This document shows positions 1 to 8,194 of a stretch of 64,000 nt of DNA, piece after piece. Numbering within the stretch: the stretch's first letter is position 1; each line of letters begins with the position of its first letter. A model generated the notes under the pieces. It had not been told where the DNA came from, ran no database searches, and saw nothing but the letters and a program-made list of their open reading frames with translations. Both the position numbers and the translations under genes were made by a program. Origin of the DNA: Mycolicibacterium duvalii (GTDB taxonomy: Bacteria; Actinomycetota; Actinomycetes; Mycobacteriales; Mycobacteriaceae); NCBI RefSeq assembly GCF_010726645.1, contig NZ_AP022563.1:3782001-3846000 (forward strand), given 5' to 3'.

Positions 1-145
1 ATTCGAGCAAACTCGTGCGGGGCACTGCCACAGCCGACCGGCGACGGTTCGGGATCCGTGAGACAGCGCTCGGAGACAGCCCCGACCAGCAATAGTCCGT
101 GCGCTCGGTCTTTCGCCGGGACCGTCGGATTGACGGCCGGGTCAG

Positions 146-388
146 TTACGCGCCGACTATTTGCACTATCAGCAACACCGCCACCGCGGCGAACACCAGC
201 ACAAAGGCCACGATGGCGGCGATCCCGATCGCGCTGCGCGGGTTGAGATTTCGTCCCGCCGCGGGATCAGGGTGGGCGGTGGCCCTGGTCTGGGCCGAGT
301 CCGGCGGGGTCTCGCCGGGAGGGACGCCCCCAGCGGGCTCGCCGCTGGGGGTGTTCATCGGGTCGGGGTCCGGAGGTGTCGCGGTCAC
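146..388 (-). CDS. small membrane protein, tail-anchored type
   Basis: An 80-residue protein with a Pro/Asp-rich hydrophilic N-terminal half and a single strongly hydrophobic C-terminal segment (about residues 53-79), so it is probably anchored by its tail with the N-terminus in the cytoplasm. The GTG start overlaps the stop of the preceding coiled-coil gene in a GTGA (385-388), indicating translational coupling. It is the last gene of the three-gene operon that begins with the CsbD-like gene. I do not recognise a family; a role in envelope stress is only suggested by the neighbours. Confidence 0.65.
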   Translation of the reverse strand: MTATPPDPDPMNTPSGEPAGGVPPGETPPDSAQTRATAHPDPAAGRNLNPRSAIGIAAIVAFVLVFAAVAVLLIVQIVGA

Positions 389-1053
389 GGTGTGCCGGCC
401 TGGCGCTTGTGCTGCTCGACGGCGCTGAGCTCGCCGAGGCGCTCGGCATGCTGATGCGCGTCGATTGCGGCTCGGTGCTTGTCGGAGGCGTCGTCGAGCT
501 CCTCCCGGGCGGCCGACACCTTCGCTTCTTCGACCGCCTCGCTGCGCTCCTCCGCATGGCGCCGCGTCTTCTCGACCGCGGCGACCTTCTGCTGGGCCGC
601 ACTGTCGACCTGGTTCTTGGCCTGCTGCGCGACGGCGGCGGCATCGCGGGCCACCTGCTGCTTGGCCTGTTCCGCCGTCGAGCGGGCCTCGCTGATGCGC
701 TCCTGTGCCTTCTGGCGCGCTTCGGTCGGCGCGTGGGCAGCGCGCTCGCGACGCGGCTTCAGCTCATCGCTGGCCTCCTGCTTTCGCTGGTCGGCCACAT
801 CCTCGAGGCGGGCCGCCTCGCCGAGCACGGCAGCCTTCTCGATGCGTCTGAGACCCTGCGCCTCCACGTCGGCGTCCCGCAGCATGCTGCCCGCGGCGAC
901 GTCGACGGCTCCGAGTGCGCGCTCAAGGAACAACCGCTGCGGCGCCTCGGCGTCCATCCGGGACAGCAGCCCGCGCTCGAGCAGATGCAGCGGTGTGCGC
1001 GCCAACCGGTACTGCAGGCGCAGCACCGCGAACGGTAGGTCGGTGATTCTCAT
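385..1053 (-). CDS. IF2-family-like Ala/Glu/Arg-rich coiled-coil protein
   Basis: About 222 residues, with an ordered N-terminal part (residues 1-60, Leu/Arg-rich) followed by a long Ala/Glu/Lys/Gln-rich heptad stretch (about 75-215) that should form an extended coiled coil. Proteins like this are often labelled 'IF2 family translation initiation factor' in mycobacteria because of compositional likeness; none of the G motifs of a real IF2 GTPase is present, so that label should not be read as a function. Two in-frame ATGs occur at 1056 and 1053; the AGGAG at the end of the intergenic gap is better spaced for 1053. It lies 18 bp after the CsbD-like gene and is coupled to the small membrane protein downstream. 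Confidence 0.7.
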   Translation of the reverse strand: MRITDLPFAVLRLQYRLARTPLHLLERGLLSRMDAEAPQRLFLERALGAVDVAAGSMLRDADVEAQGLRRIEKAAVLGEAARLEDVADQRKQEASDELKPRRERAAHAPTEARQKAQERISEARSTAEQAKQQVARDAAAVAQQAKNQVDSAAQQKVAAVEKTRRHAEERSEAVEEAKVSAAREELDDASDKHRAAIDAHQHAERLGELSAVEQHKRQAGTP

Positions 1054-1074
1054 CATCAGCTCCTGTCTTGCAGA

Positions 1075-1623
1075 TCACGGGGCGGGGTCGGTGCCCTCGA
1101 CCCGGCTTCGTAGCCGGTCAGCCTGGGCCTCGGTGCGGACCGCGTCGTCGACGGCGTCGTTGTAATCGTCGATGGCCTCGCCGTATTCGGCACTGGCGGA
1201 ACGGATCTCCGCGCGCTCCTCGGCCTTCGCGCGTTCGGCCTCGTGCTGGACCGCGGCTTCCACACCGGTCTGTCGGCGGGCTGCGTCCTGGTGGACGGCC
1301 TGGTCGGCGGCCCGCCGCGCAGCGATCTGCTGCTCGCGGACCTCGGCTTTGGCCTCGGCGGCCTGTCCCCTTGTCTGCTGCCGCTCCGTCGCGCCTTCCA
1401 GCTCGGCCTCTCGAGCCTGGGCCCTGGCCTGAGCGGTCTCGGCGTCGGCTTCGGCGGCGACACGACTGGCCGCACGACGTTCCTTGCCCTGCCGCTGTTC
1501 CAGCTGCCCCTCGGCAGTCAGCGAGTTCTTGCCGGTGATGGCGCCCACCCACTCCTTGGCCTTGCCCTTGACGGACTCGACGAAGCTTCTACGGGTCTGG
1601 GCAGACGTGTTGTCGCTGCTCAT
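1075..1623 (-). CDS. CsbD-like stress protein with coiled-coil tail
   Basis: The N-terminus carries a CsbD-like core (VKGKAKEWVGAITGK, about residues 17-31, followed by a QLEQRQGK element) and then a long Ala/Glu/Arg-rich coiled coil. CsbD proteins are small general-stress proteins of unknown biochemical role; the founding Bacillus member is controlled by sigma-B. The start at 1623 is chosen because AAGGAGGAG lies just upstream; an ATG eight codons earlier has no such site. A SigF-type promoter (1660-1683) sits about 40 bp upstream, which fits stress control of the three-gene operon 1623-146. Confidence 0.75.
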   Translation of the reverse strand: MSSDNTSAQTRRSFVESVKGKAKEWVGAITGKNSLTAEGQLEQRQGKERRAASRVAAEADAETAQARAQAREAELEGATERQQTRGQAAEAKAEVREQQIAARRAADQAVHQDAARRQTGVEAAVQHEAERAKAEERAEIRSASAEYGEAIDDYNDAVDDAVRTEAQADRLRSRVEGTDPAP

Positions 1624-1659
1624 CTGCTCCTCCTTCTGCATCGGCACAAGGTGGACGCC

Positions 1660-1683
1660 TACCCGCTGCCGGAGGGCCTAAAC
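1660..1683 (-). promoter_or_regulatory. SigF-type promoter of the CsbD-like operon
   Basis: On the minus strand GTTT (1683-1680) is followed by exactly 15 bases and then GGGTAG (1664-1659). This matches the mycobacterial sigma-F pattern GTTT-N15-17-GGGTA. It lies between the kinase stop codon (1692) and the CsbD-like start (1623), which would place the transcript start about 30 bases before the ATG. The match is seen directly; use by a particular sigma factor is inferred. Confidence 0.6.
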
Positions 1684-1691
1684 CGGTGCCG

Positions 1692-3449
1692 CTACCGTGT
1701 GGCGCCGTTGATCGCGGGTGCGTCGATCATGCCGCGTTCGACGCCCCACATCGTCGCGATGGTGCGGTATTCGCCGGTTTCCATCAGGTGTTCGAGCGCC
1801 AGCCGCAGCGATTCGGCCAGTGCCGAGCCTTTGCGCACGGGCCAGCCGTACGGTGCGGAGTCGAACACGTCGCCGGCGGGCACCAGCTCGCCGCGGCTGA
1901 GCTTGATCGCGAAACCCGTGACCGGGGAGTCGGCCGACATCGCGTCGATCTCGCCGGCGATCAGCGCCGCGGTGACCTCATCCTGGCTGGCGTAGACCAC
2001 CATCTCGACAGGCGCCATGCCGGCGGCGGTGCACTGACCGCTCTTGGCGGGCATCTCCTCGGTTTCCTGCAGGGTGCCCTGCGCGACACCGATTTTCAGA
2101 CCACAGGCCGATGCGGGCCCCAGCGACGTACCGGGTCGGCGGGCCCATTGGGTGCCGGCTTCGAGGTAGGTGACGAAGTCGACCAGCTGTTCGCGTTCGC
2201 GCGTGTCGGTGACCGACGACGACCCGACGTCGAAAGAGCCGTCGACGACCGACGGCAAAATCTTCTCGAACGAGGTGTCGCGGTAGTCGGGCACCAACCC
2301 CAGGACCCGCGTCACCGCGTCCATCAAGTCGACATCGAACCCTACGAGTTGGCCGTCGGCGTTCTTGAACTCCATCGGCGCGTAAGGCACGTTGACCCCG
2401 ATCACCAGCCGGCCGGTGTCGCGGATGTCGTCGGGCACCGTCGCGGCGATCGACTCCACAGCGTCGTCGGGCAACGGACGGCCCTCGGGTCCATCCGCCC
2501 ATGGGGCCCATGTCCAGATCCCCAGTCCGCCGGCCACCAACAGCACGGCGGCCGCCGCCACGGCGAGCGCCCTTTTGGGCAGCCTGCGCTCGGAACGGGC
2601 GGCATGGCGTGACGTGCTGCCGGGGCGCCGAACCGGCGCGTTGAGCGCCCGCCGGGCAGCTGCGGCCAACTCGCCCGCGGACTGGTAGCGCTTGGCGGGC
2701 TTCTTGGCCATGCCCTTCGCGATCACCTCGTCGAACGCGGCCAGCCGCGGGTCGACGTCCGACGGTCGCGGCACCGGGGTGACCATGTGACCGGCGATCT
2801 GCTGCTCGAGACTGTCGGCGGGATAGGGCCGCTTCCCGGTCAGACACTCGTAGAGCACACAGGTCAGCGCATAGATGTCACTGCGGAAGTCGACCTCGCC
2901 GCCCTCGAACCGTTCGGGGGCCATGTAGGCCAACGTGCCCAGGGTGCTGCCCGCCGTCGTGAGCCCCTGCTCCCCGGCGGTGCGGGCCAGCCCGAAGTCG
3001 ATCAGGTAGACGAAGTCCCGGCCCGTGATCAGGATGTTCGACGGCTTGATGTCGCGGTGGATCAGGCCCGTCGCGTGCGCGGCGTCCAGCGCGTGGGCGA
3101 CCTGCTCGACGATGGTGACCGCGAACGGCGCTCCGAGTGGCTTCTCGCTGTCGGCCAGCATGGTGCCGAGATTGCGGCCCTCGATCAGCCGCATGTCCAG
3201 ATAGAGCCGCCCGTCGATCTCGCCGAAACCATGGATAGGGACGACATGCGGATCGTTGAGGCCGGCGGCGGCCTGCGATTCCCGCCGGAACCGGGCCTGA
3301 AAGGTCTCGTCGGCGGCCATGTGGTGCGGCAGCACCTTCAACGCCACGATGCGGTCGGTCCGGGTGTCGTAGGCCTGGTAGACCTCCCCCATTCCGCCCT
3401 GGCCGATCAGCTTCTGCAGCCGATAGTGCCCGAATGGTGTCGCATTCAC
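1692..3449 (-). CDS. receptor Ser/Thr protein kinase with extracellular solute-binding (SBP family 3) domain
   Basis: A 585-residue membrane kinase. Residues 10-270 form a complete Hanks-type kinase: glycine loop GQGGMG (16-21), Lys38, Glu57, catalytic HRDIKPSN (131-138), DFG (151-153), Thr-rich activation loop (164-172) and MAPE (176-179). A basic juxtamembrane linker (271-293) leads to one membrane helix (294-313). Residues 345-572 outside the membrane resemble family-3 ABC-transporter solute-binding proteins (GVNVPYAPMEF, GFDVDLMDAV, plus the late ALIAGEIDAM element), which bind polar amino acids in GlnH-type proteins. The likely role is sensing a small nutrient and phosphorylating cytosolic targets. 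The GTG start has GAGGAG upstream. Mycobacterial kinases more often carry PASTA, NHL or other sensors. Confidence 0.88.
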   Translation of the reverse strand: MNATPFGHYRLQKLIGQGGMGEVYQAYDTRTDRIVALKVLPHHMAADETFQARFRRESQAAAGLNDPHVVPIHGFGEIDGRLYLDMRLIEGRNLGTMLADSEKPLGAPFAVTIVEQVAHALDAAHATGLIHRDIKPSNILITGRDFVYLIDFGLARTAGEQGLTTAGSTLGTLAYMAPERFEGGEVDFRSDIYALTCVLYECLTGKRPYPADSLEQQIAGHMVTPVPRPSDVDPRLAAFDEVIAKGMAKKPAKRYQSAGELAAAARRALNAPVRRPGSTSRHAARSERRLPKRALAVAAAAVLLVAGGLGIWTWAPWADGPEGRPLPDDAVESIAATVPDDIRDTGRLVIGVNVPYAPMEFKNADGQLVGFDVDLMDAVTRVLGLVPDYRDTSFEKILPSVVDGSFDVGSSSVTDTREREQLVDFVTYLEAGTQWARRPGTSLGPASACGLKIGVAQGTLQETEEMPAKSGQCTAAGMAPVEMVVYASQDEVTAALIAGEIDAMSADSPVTGFAIKLSRGELVPAGDVFDSAPYGWPVRKGSALAESLRLALEHLMETGEYRTIATMWGVERGMIDAPAINGATR

Positions 3450-3676
3450 CGGTGCTCTCCTCGGCTGCGGCCGATCGGTGTGTGGCTCGACGCTACATCA
3501 AAGTTTGCCTGGACTGCCCAGACGCATGTCAGACGGCTCCCAGCCGGTTGCCCGAACGGTGGGCCTCCGGCCGAAAGGCGCTGCAAGTGGTGTTTTTCTA
3601 CCACGTCCGGCCCACTCACGAGCGCCGTGCGGGTGCATTCGGCCCCGGCCGGACCACCGGCGTCCTACCGTGGAGC

Positions 3677-4147
3677 ATGGCCGCGATCGAGATCTCCCAC
3701 CCGCCCGAAGCGCTACTGCGCACGCTCAATCCGGTCTTGCGGCGTGTGCTGCGGACGCCGCTGGGCGGCCGGCTCACCGAGTTCATGGTCGTCGGATTTC
3801 GCGGCCGCAAGTCCGGACGGCAGTTCTCCGTTCCGGTGAGCGCGCATCACCTCGACGGCGGGTTGTACGTGGTTCTGGAAGCGCCGTGGAAGCACAATTT
3901 CCGCGACGGCGCCGACGCGAACGTCACGTACGGCGGCGAGACCACGCGGATGCACGGCCTTCTGATCACCGATCAGGCCGCGGTCGCCGAGATCGTGCAC
4001 CGGTTGGCGTCGGATTACGGGGCCAAGAAGGCGCAGCGCATGATGGGCATGAAGTTCCGCGACGGGCGGGTGCCGACCGTGCCGGAGTGGACCGAGGCCG
4101 TCGGCCGGTTGGGCATCGCCGCCATCAAGCTGACCCCGAAGGCCTGA
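3677..4147 (+). CDS. Ddn-type nitroreductase / F420-dependent reductase family
   Basis: A 156-residue protein of the deazaflavin (F420)-dependent split beta-barrel family that includes Ddn. Typical features are the N-terminal helix, the core FMVVGFRGRKSGRQF (about residues 34-48) and the following barrel strands with the APWKHNFR element. Members bind F420 or FMN and reduce quinones or other acceptors, often at the membrane face; the substrate here is unknown. The ATG at 3677 fits the usual family length; the frame is open further upstream, but that stretch looks non-coding. It converges on phoD with a 2-bp gap. Confidence 0.75.
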   Translation: MAAIEISHPPEALLRTLNPVLRRVLRTPLGGRLTEFMVVGFRGRKSGRQFSVPVSAHHLDGGLYVVLEAPWKHNFRDGADANVTYGGETTRMHGLLITDQAAVAEIVHRLASDYGAKKAQRMMGMKFRDGRVPTVPEWTEAVGRLGIAAIKLTPKA

Positions 4148-4149
4148 GA

Positions 4150-5673
4150 TCACAGCAACCGGGGCACGCGGTCCGGTACGACGAACGTCGCGCCCGTGTG
4201 CACCGGCGCCCCCGGCCGCGTCACGAAGGGCACCTCGCGGAAGTCGGCGCGCAACGCGTCGGCGGTGATGCGAGTCCGGACGTAACCACGACGATTGCTG
4301 AAGTACCGGATGTGGGGGTTCTCGGGCAGGATCGCGTCGATGTCGGCGCGACCGTCCGACCCGTCCCCGCCCGAGGAGATCGACGTCGTCACCAGCTCCG
4401 TGGCCGCTCGGCGGGACGACACGTCGCCGGGGCGCTCGTGGACCTCTGCGGCCCAGTGCGAGTGCACGTCTCCGGTGAGCACCACCGCATTGCGGACCGC
4501 AGAGTTCAGCAGCCCGGCCGTGACCTGGTCCCGGTCGGCGGCGTAACCGTCCCAGGCATCGGGGTTGAACCCCCGTGCGGCGCCGGGGGTCAGATCGATC
4601 TGCGAGAAGAACACCTGTTGTCCGATCAGGTCCCAGCGCGCCTGTGACTGTCGAAAGCCGTTGAGCAACCACTGTTTCTGGTGCGGTCCCAGCAGCGAGC
4701 CGGCGGGGTCGGCGCGCTCCGGGCAGTCGCTGCGATACGCGTCGCCGCAGACCTGGTCGGTGCGATATCCGCGGGTGTCGAGCATGTGGAAGGTCGCCAG
4801 CGCGCCCCAGCCGACGCGCCGGAAGAGCGTCATGTCAGTGCCGCGGGGCAGCGCCGTCGACCGCAACGGCATGTTCTCGTAGTACGCCCGCAGTGCCGCG
4901 GCGCGGCGAGTGCGGAAGTCGGGCTGCGGCTGTTCAGGCACGCTGCCGGCCCAGTTGTCGTCAAGCTCGTGGTCGTCGAAGACGACCAGCCACGGTGCGG
5001 CGGCGTGCGCGGCCTGCAGGTCGGGGTCGGTCTTGTATTGCGCATATCGCTGCCGGTAGGTCGCCAGCGACGCGGCCTCGGAGCCGGCGTGCGCGCGGAA
5101 AGCGCCGCCTGCGACCGTCTCGTAAAGATAGTCACCCAAGTGCAGAACGAGGTCCGAGTCCTCCTCGGCAAGACGGCGGTAGGCGGTGAACCAGCCCTGC
5201 TCATAGTTCGAGCACGACGCGAAGCACATCGTCATCGGCGCGAGTGAATCCGGTTGTGGCGCCGTGCGGGTGCGTCCGACCGGCGAGAGGAAGCCCTGGG
5301 CGCGGAAGCGGTAGAAGTACTCGGCGCCCGCCCGGAGTCCGGTGGTTTCGATGTGCACGCTGTGCCCCCACTGCGGCGTGGCTGCGACGACGCCGCGCTG
5401 TTCGACGCGTGCGAACCGCTCGTCGGAGGCGAGTTCCCACTCCACGTCGACCGACCGCGACGGCATCCCGCCCGAACCGTCCGCGGTCAGCGGCCGAGGG
5501 GCCAGGCGTGTCCACAGCACGACGCCGTCCGGGGTCGGTTCGCCCGAGGCCACGCCGAGCGTGAACGGATCGGCGTGGACCGGACTGCGCCGGAGGTCGG
5601 TGGTGAAACCGGCCAACGGGATGACCGAGAGCCCGAGCGCGCTTCTGAGGACCGTACGGCGGCAAACCGGCAC
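4150..5673 (-). CDS. phoD: PhoD-family alkaline phosphatase/phosphodiesterase
   Basis: 507 residues of the PhoD family, exported metal-dependent phosphodiesterases/phosphatases that release phosphate from organic esters. The N-terminus CRRTVLRSALGLS is a twin-arginine (Tat) signal with a very short n-region. Metal-site motifs are present: FASCSNYEQGW, LGDYLYE, VFDDHELDDNWAG and the late VLTGDVHSHW. The only available start is the GTG at 5673, because an in-frame stop lies four codons upstream; no strong ribosome site is visible. Tat export fits a protein folded with its metals before secretion. Confidence 0.88.
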   Translation of the reverse strand: MPVCRRTVLRSALGLSVIPLAGFTTDLRRSPVHADPFTLGVASGEPTPDGVVLWTRLAPRPLTADGSGGMPSRSVDVEWELASDERFARVEQRGVVAATPQWGHSVHIETTGLRAGAEYFYRFRAQGFLSPVGRTRTAPQPDSLAPMTMCFASCSNYEQGWFTAYRRLAEEDSDLVLHLGDYLYETVAGGAFRAHAGSEAASLATYRQRYAQYKTDPDLQAAHAAAPWLVVFDDHELDDNWAGSVPEQPQPDFRTRRAAALRAYYENMPLRSTALPRGTDMTLFRRVGWGALATFHMLDTRGYRTDQVCGDAYRSDCPERADPAGSLLGPHQKQWLLNGFRQSQARWDLIGQQVFFSQIDLTPGAARGFNPDAWDGYAADRDQVTAGLLNSAVRNAVVLTGDVHSHWAAEVHERPGDVSSRRAATELVTTSISSGGDGSDGRADIDAILPENPHIRYFSNRRGYVRTRITADALRADFREVPFVTRPGAPVHTGATFVVPDRVPRLL

Positions 5674-5774
5674 GGCGCAGTGTCAGGCGGCCACCTTGCC
5701 GGCGGGTGACGGTAGGGGGTCGGGTGTCCGACGGGCGCCGGAAATGCCTGCTGCGGAACGAATCCGGCCGACAG

Positions 5775-7004
5775 CTACGGGCCGTAGGGGTATTCCGGCT
5801 CGTGGAACCGGTTGATGATCGGGATGCGCTCGATGATCCGGTCACGCAGCCGGGGCTGAACGGGAGCGGCCGGCACCGGCGGTGGAGCCAGCTGAGCCGG
5901 CGCAGGGGGCGGCACATAGGCCGGGGCCGGTGCCGGGGGCAGGTAGTTCGGCGGCGGCGGGGGTGGCACATACGCTGGGGCCGGCCGCACGTAGGCCGGA
6001 GCGGCGGGTTCCTCGTAGACGGGGGCCGGGGCCTCCGGAGCGGGCGGCGGCGGGGCGGCGGGCGGCTCGGCGATCTCGACGGCGACCGGCTCGGCCACCG
6101 GTGGCGGCGGCTCGGCCGGGGGTGCTGGTTCGGGTTCAGGTGCGAGTTCGGGTGCGTTCTCAGCCGGGGCCGGCGCGTCGTCGACCGGCTCGGGCGCTTT
6201 CGGTGCCGGTTTCGGCGACGCGTCGACGGCCGGTGTGTCCACCGAACGCGCCAGCTGCTCGGTGTCGGGGGTGAAGTTCATGCCCAGCGCCACCGACGCC
6301 GACACCACGAAGGTCAGCACCGCCGCGGACAGCACTCCGGCCAGCGTGGCGGTCGGGGACAGCGCCCGCCGGGCGGGCGCGGCCTCGGCATCCAGGAGCG
6401 ACACGGCCGACGCCGCCGCCAGCGCGGCGCCGCGGGCCAGCGCGAGTTCGGCCTCTGCGGCCGAGATGACCGGCACATCGACGCGCTCGCGCAGCACTGA
6501 CACCACGGTGGCGACGTCGCCGGAGCCGACGACGAACACCGCCTCGGGAGCAAGGCCCCCGACGTCGACCAGGGCGGCGGGATCGACCCTGTCGGCCGTG
6601 ACGGCCTCGGGTGTGACCGACGCCACCACCGAGGCGCGGGACTCGGCGACGCAGACCACCACGCGGTCGCAGCCGGCCAGGTCGGCGATGCCCCGGGCCA
6701 GCGCCTCGGCGGCCTCGACGTCGGATACCGCGATGACGTTCTCCACGCCGCGCTCGGTCAGCGCCTGCCAGACCGCGCTGGTCAGCGCTTCCGCGTCGGT
6801 CGTCCAGGTGAGCCCGATGGCGTCGACACGGCGCGGGTGGGCCCGCGCGAATAGGGCGCTGACCAGTGCCTCTGCGTCGATACCCTGGTGCGGGTCGACG
6901 GGCATGGCGCCCCGGTCGAGCGGGGCGCCGTCCTGGTCGGCGCCTTCGACGAGCACCCAGCGCAACGATGACGACGTCATCGACAAGCCGAGTACAAGGT
7001 CCAT
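5775..7004 (-). CDS. DUF7159-family protein with Pro-rich extracytoplasmic tail
   Basis: A 409-residue mycobacterial-type protein. The N-terminal half (1-200) has an ASKHA-like or response-like fold starting MDLVLGLSMTSSSLRWVLVE; a single membrane segment follows (about 218-240), then a long Pro/Ala/Glu-rich repeat region (about 255-380) ending in a conserved-looking RIIERIPIINRFHEPEY tail. The layout resembles the Pro/Thr-rich Rv0312-type proteins of M. tuberculosis. Function is unknown; the Pro-rich stalk could cross the periplasm. It is divergent from the DUF2855 gene with only an 18-bp gap. Confidence 0.7.
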   Translation of the reverse strand: MDLVLGLSMTSSSLRWVLVEGADQDGAPLDRGAMPVDPHQGIDAEALVSALFARAHPRRVDAIGLTWTTDAEALTSAVWQALTERGVENVIAVSDVEAAEALARGIADLAGCDRVVVCVAESRASVVASVTPEAVTADRVDPAALVDVGGLAPEAVFVVGSGDVATVVSVLRERVDVPVISAAEAELALARGAALAAASAVSLLDAEAAPARRALSPTATLAGVLSAAVLTFVVSASVALGMNFTPDTEQLARSVDTPAVDASPKPAPKAPEPVDDAPAPAENAPELAPEPEPAPPAEPPPPVAEPVAVEIAEPPAAPPPPAPEAPAPVYEEPAAPAYVRPAPAYVPPPPPPNYLPPAPAPAYVPPPAPAQLAPPPVPAAPVQPRLRDRIIERIPIINRFHEPEYPYGP

Positions 7005-7022
7005 GAGAAGGTTCCGATCTGT

Positions 7023-8186
7023 GTGCGACTGACGGTCGACCCTACCGCCGACCCTTCAGTCCACCCAAGCTCGCCGACTACGCTGCATCCGGTGGCCATC
7101 CGATTCGACGTCCGGCGCGACGACATCCGGCAGGGCCGCTGGGCCACCATCGAGGCCGGTGAGCTCGACGCGGGGGCGGTGCGAGTCCGCATCGATCTTT
7201 TCGCGCTGACCGCCAACAACATCACCTACGCGACGTTCGGCGACGCGCTCGGGTACTGGCAGCACTTCCCGACCGGCGACGCGGAAACCGGCGCCATCCC
7301 GACCTGGGGCTTCGGCACCGTGATCGAGTCACGCTGCGACGGCGTCGACGTCGGGCAGCGCTTCTACGGGTACTTCCCGATCGCCGACGAGGTGGTCCTC
7401 TACCCCCAGGACGTGTCGACCGCCGGTTTCGCCGACGGCGCCGAGCACCGCCGCGGCCTGCCGCCGGTCTATGCGCACTACGACCTGTGCACCTCCGATG
7501 CCAGCTACGTCGCCGAACGCGAACCCCAGCAGGCGCTGCTGCGCCCGTTGTTCTCCACGGCCTTCCTGCTCGACGACTTCCTTTACGACAACGGGTATTT
7601 CGGTGCGCAGGCCGTGGTGCTGTCCAGCGCGTCGAGCAAGACGGCCTACGGCACCGCGTTCTGCCTGTCGCGGCGGCAGGGCGACGACGTCGAGGTGATC
7701 GGCCTGACTTCACCGGCCAACGCGGACTTCACCCGCTCCCTGGGCTGCTACGACGAGGTGGTGACCTACGACCGGATCGACGCGGCACTGCCCGAAAACC
7801 CTTCTGTGTACGTCGATTTCAGCGGCAGCAGCCCGGTCCGCGCCGCCGTGCACCGCCGGCTCGGCGATCAGCTGACCTATGACTGTGCCGTCGGTGTCAC
7901 GCACTGGGACGCCGAAGCTGGCCGCGACGCCGAGTTGCCGGGCCCGGCACCGGTGCTGTTCTTCGCGCCCGATCAGGCCGCCAAGCGTGCCGAGGAGCTG
8001 GGGACGGCGGGATTGCGCGAACGCCTGGCCACGGCGTGGACCGCATTCATGGAGCCGGTGACCCGCGCCGAGGATCCGTGGCTGAGCGTGGTTGCCGGTC
8101 AGGGCCGTTCCGCCGTCGAGGATTGCTACACAGCGCTTTTGGACGGTCGCGTCCCGGCCCGGGAAGGCCACGTGCTCTCGGTCTGA
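7023..8186 (+). CDS. DUF2855 family protein
   Basis: A protein of up to 387 residues of the DUF2855 family, distantly related to medium-chain dehydrogenase/quinone-oxidoreductase folds (VRIDLFALTANNITYATFG near the N-terminus, and a central VVLSSASSKTAYGTAF element resembling a nucleotide-binding turn). Biochemical activity is not established for the family. The first possible start is GTG 7023; the GTG at 7092 is also plausible and would remove a 23-residue leader with no family-like sequence. It converges on the PE-PPE gene with an 8-bp gap. Confidence 0.7.
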   Translation: MRLTVDPTADPSVHPSSPTTLHPVAIRFDVRRDDIRQGRWATIEAGELDAGAVRVRIDLFALTANNITYATFGDALGYWQHFPTGDAETGAIPTWGFGTVIESRCDGVDVGQRFYGYFPIADEVVLYPQDVSTAGFADGAEHRRGLPPVYAHYDLCTSDASYVAEREPQQALLRPLFSTAFLLDDFLYDNGYFGAQAVVLSSASSKTAYGTAFCLSRRQGDDVEVIGLTSPANADFTRSLGCYDEVVTYDRIDAALPENPSVYVDFSGSSPVRAAVHRRLGDQLTYDCAVGVTHWDAEAGRDAELPGPAPVLFFAPDQAAKRAEELGTAGLRERLATAWTAFMEPVTRAEDPWLSVVAGQGRSAVEDCYTALLDGRVPAREGHVLSV

Positions 8187-8194
8187 CGGGTCGC

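Noticed and set aside
385..1053. True translation initiation factor IF-2
   Set aside because: No GTPase motifs; only an Ala/Glu/Arg-rich coiled coil.
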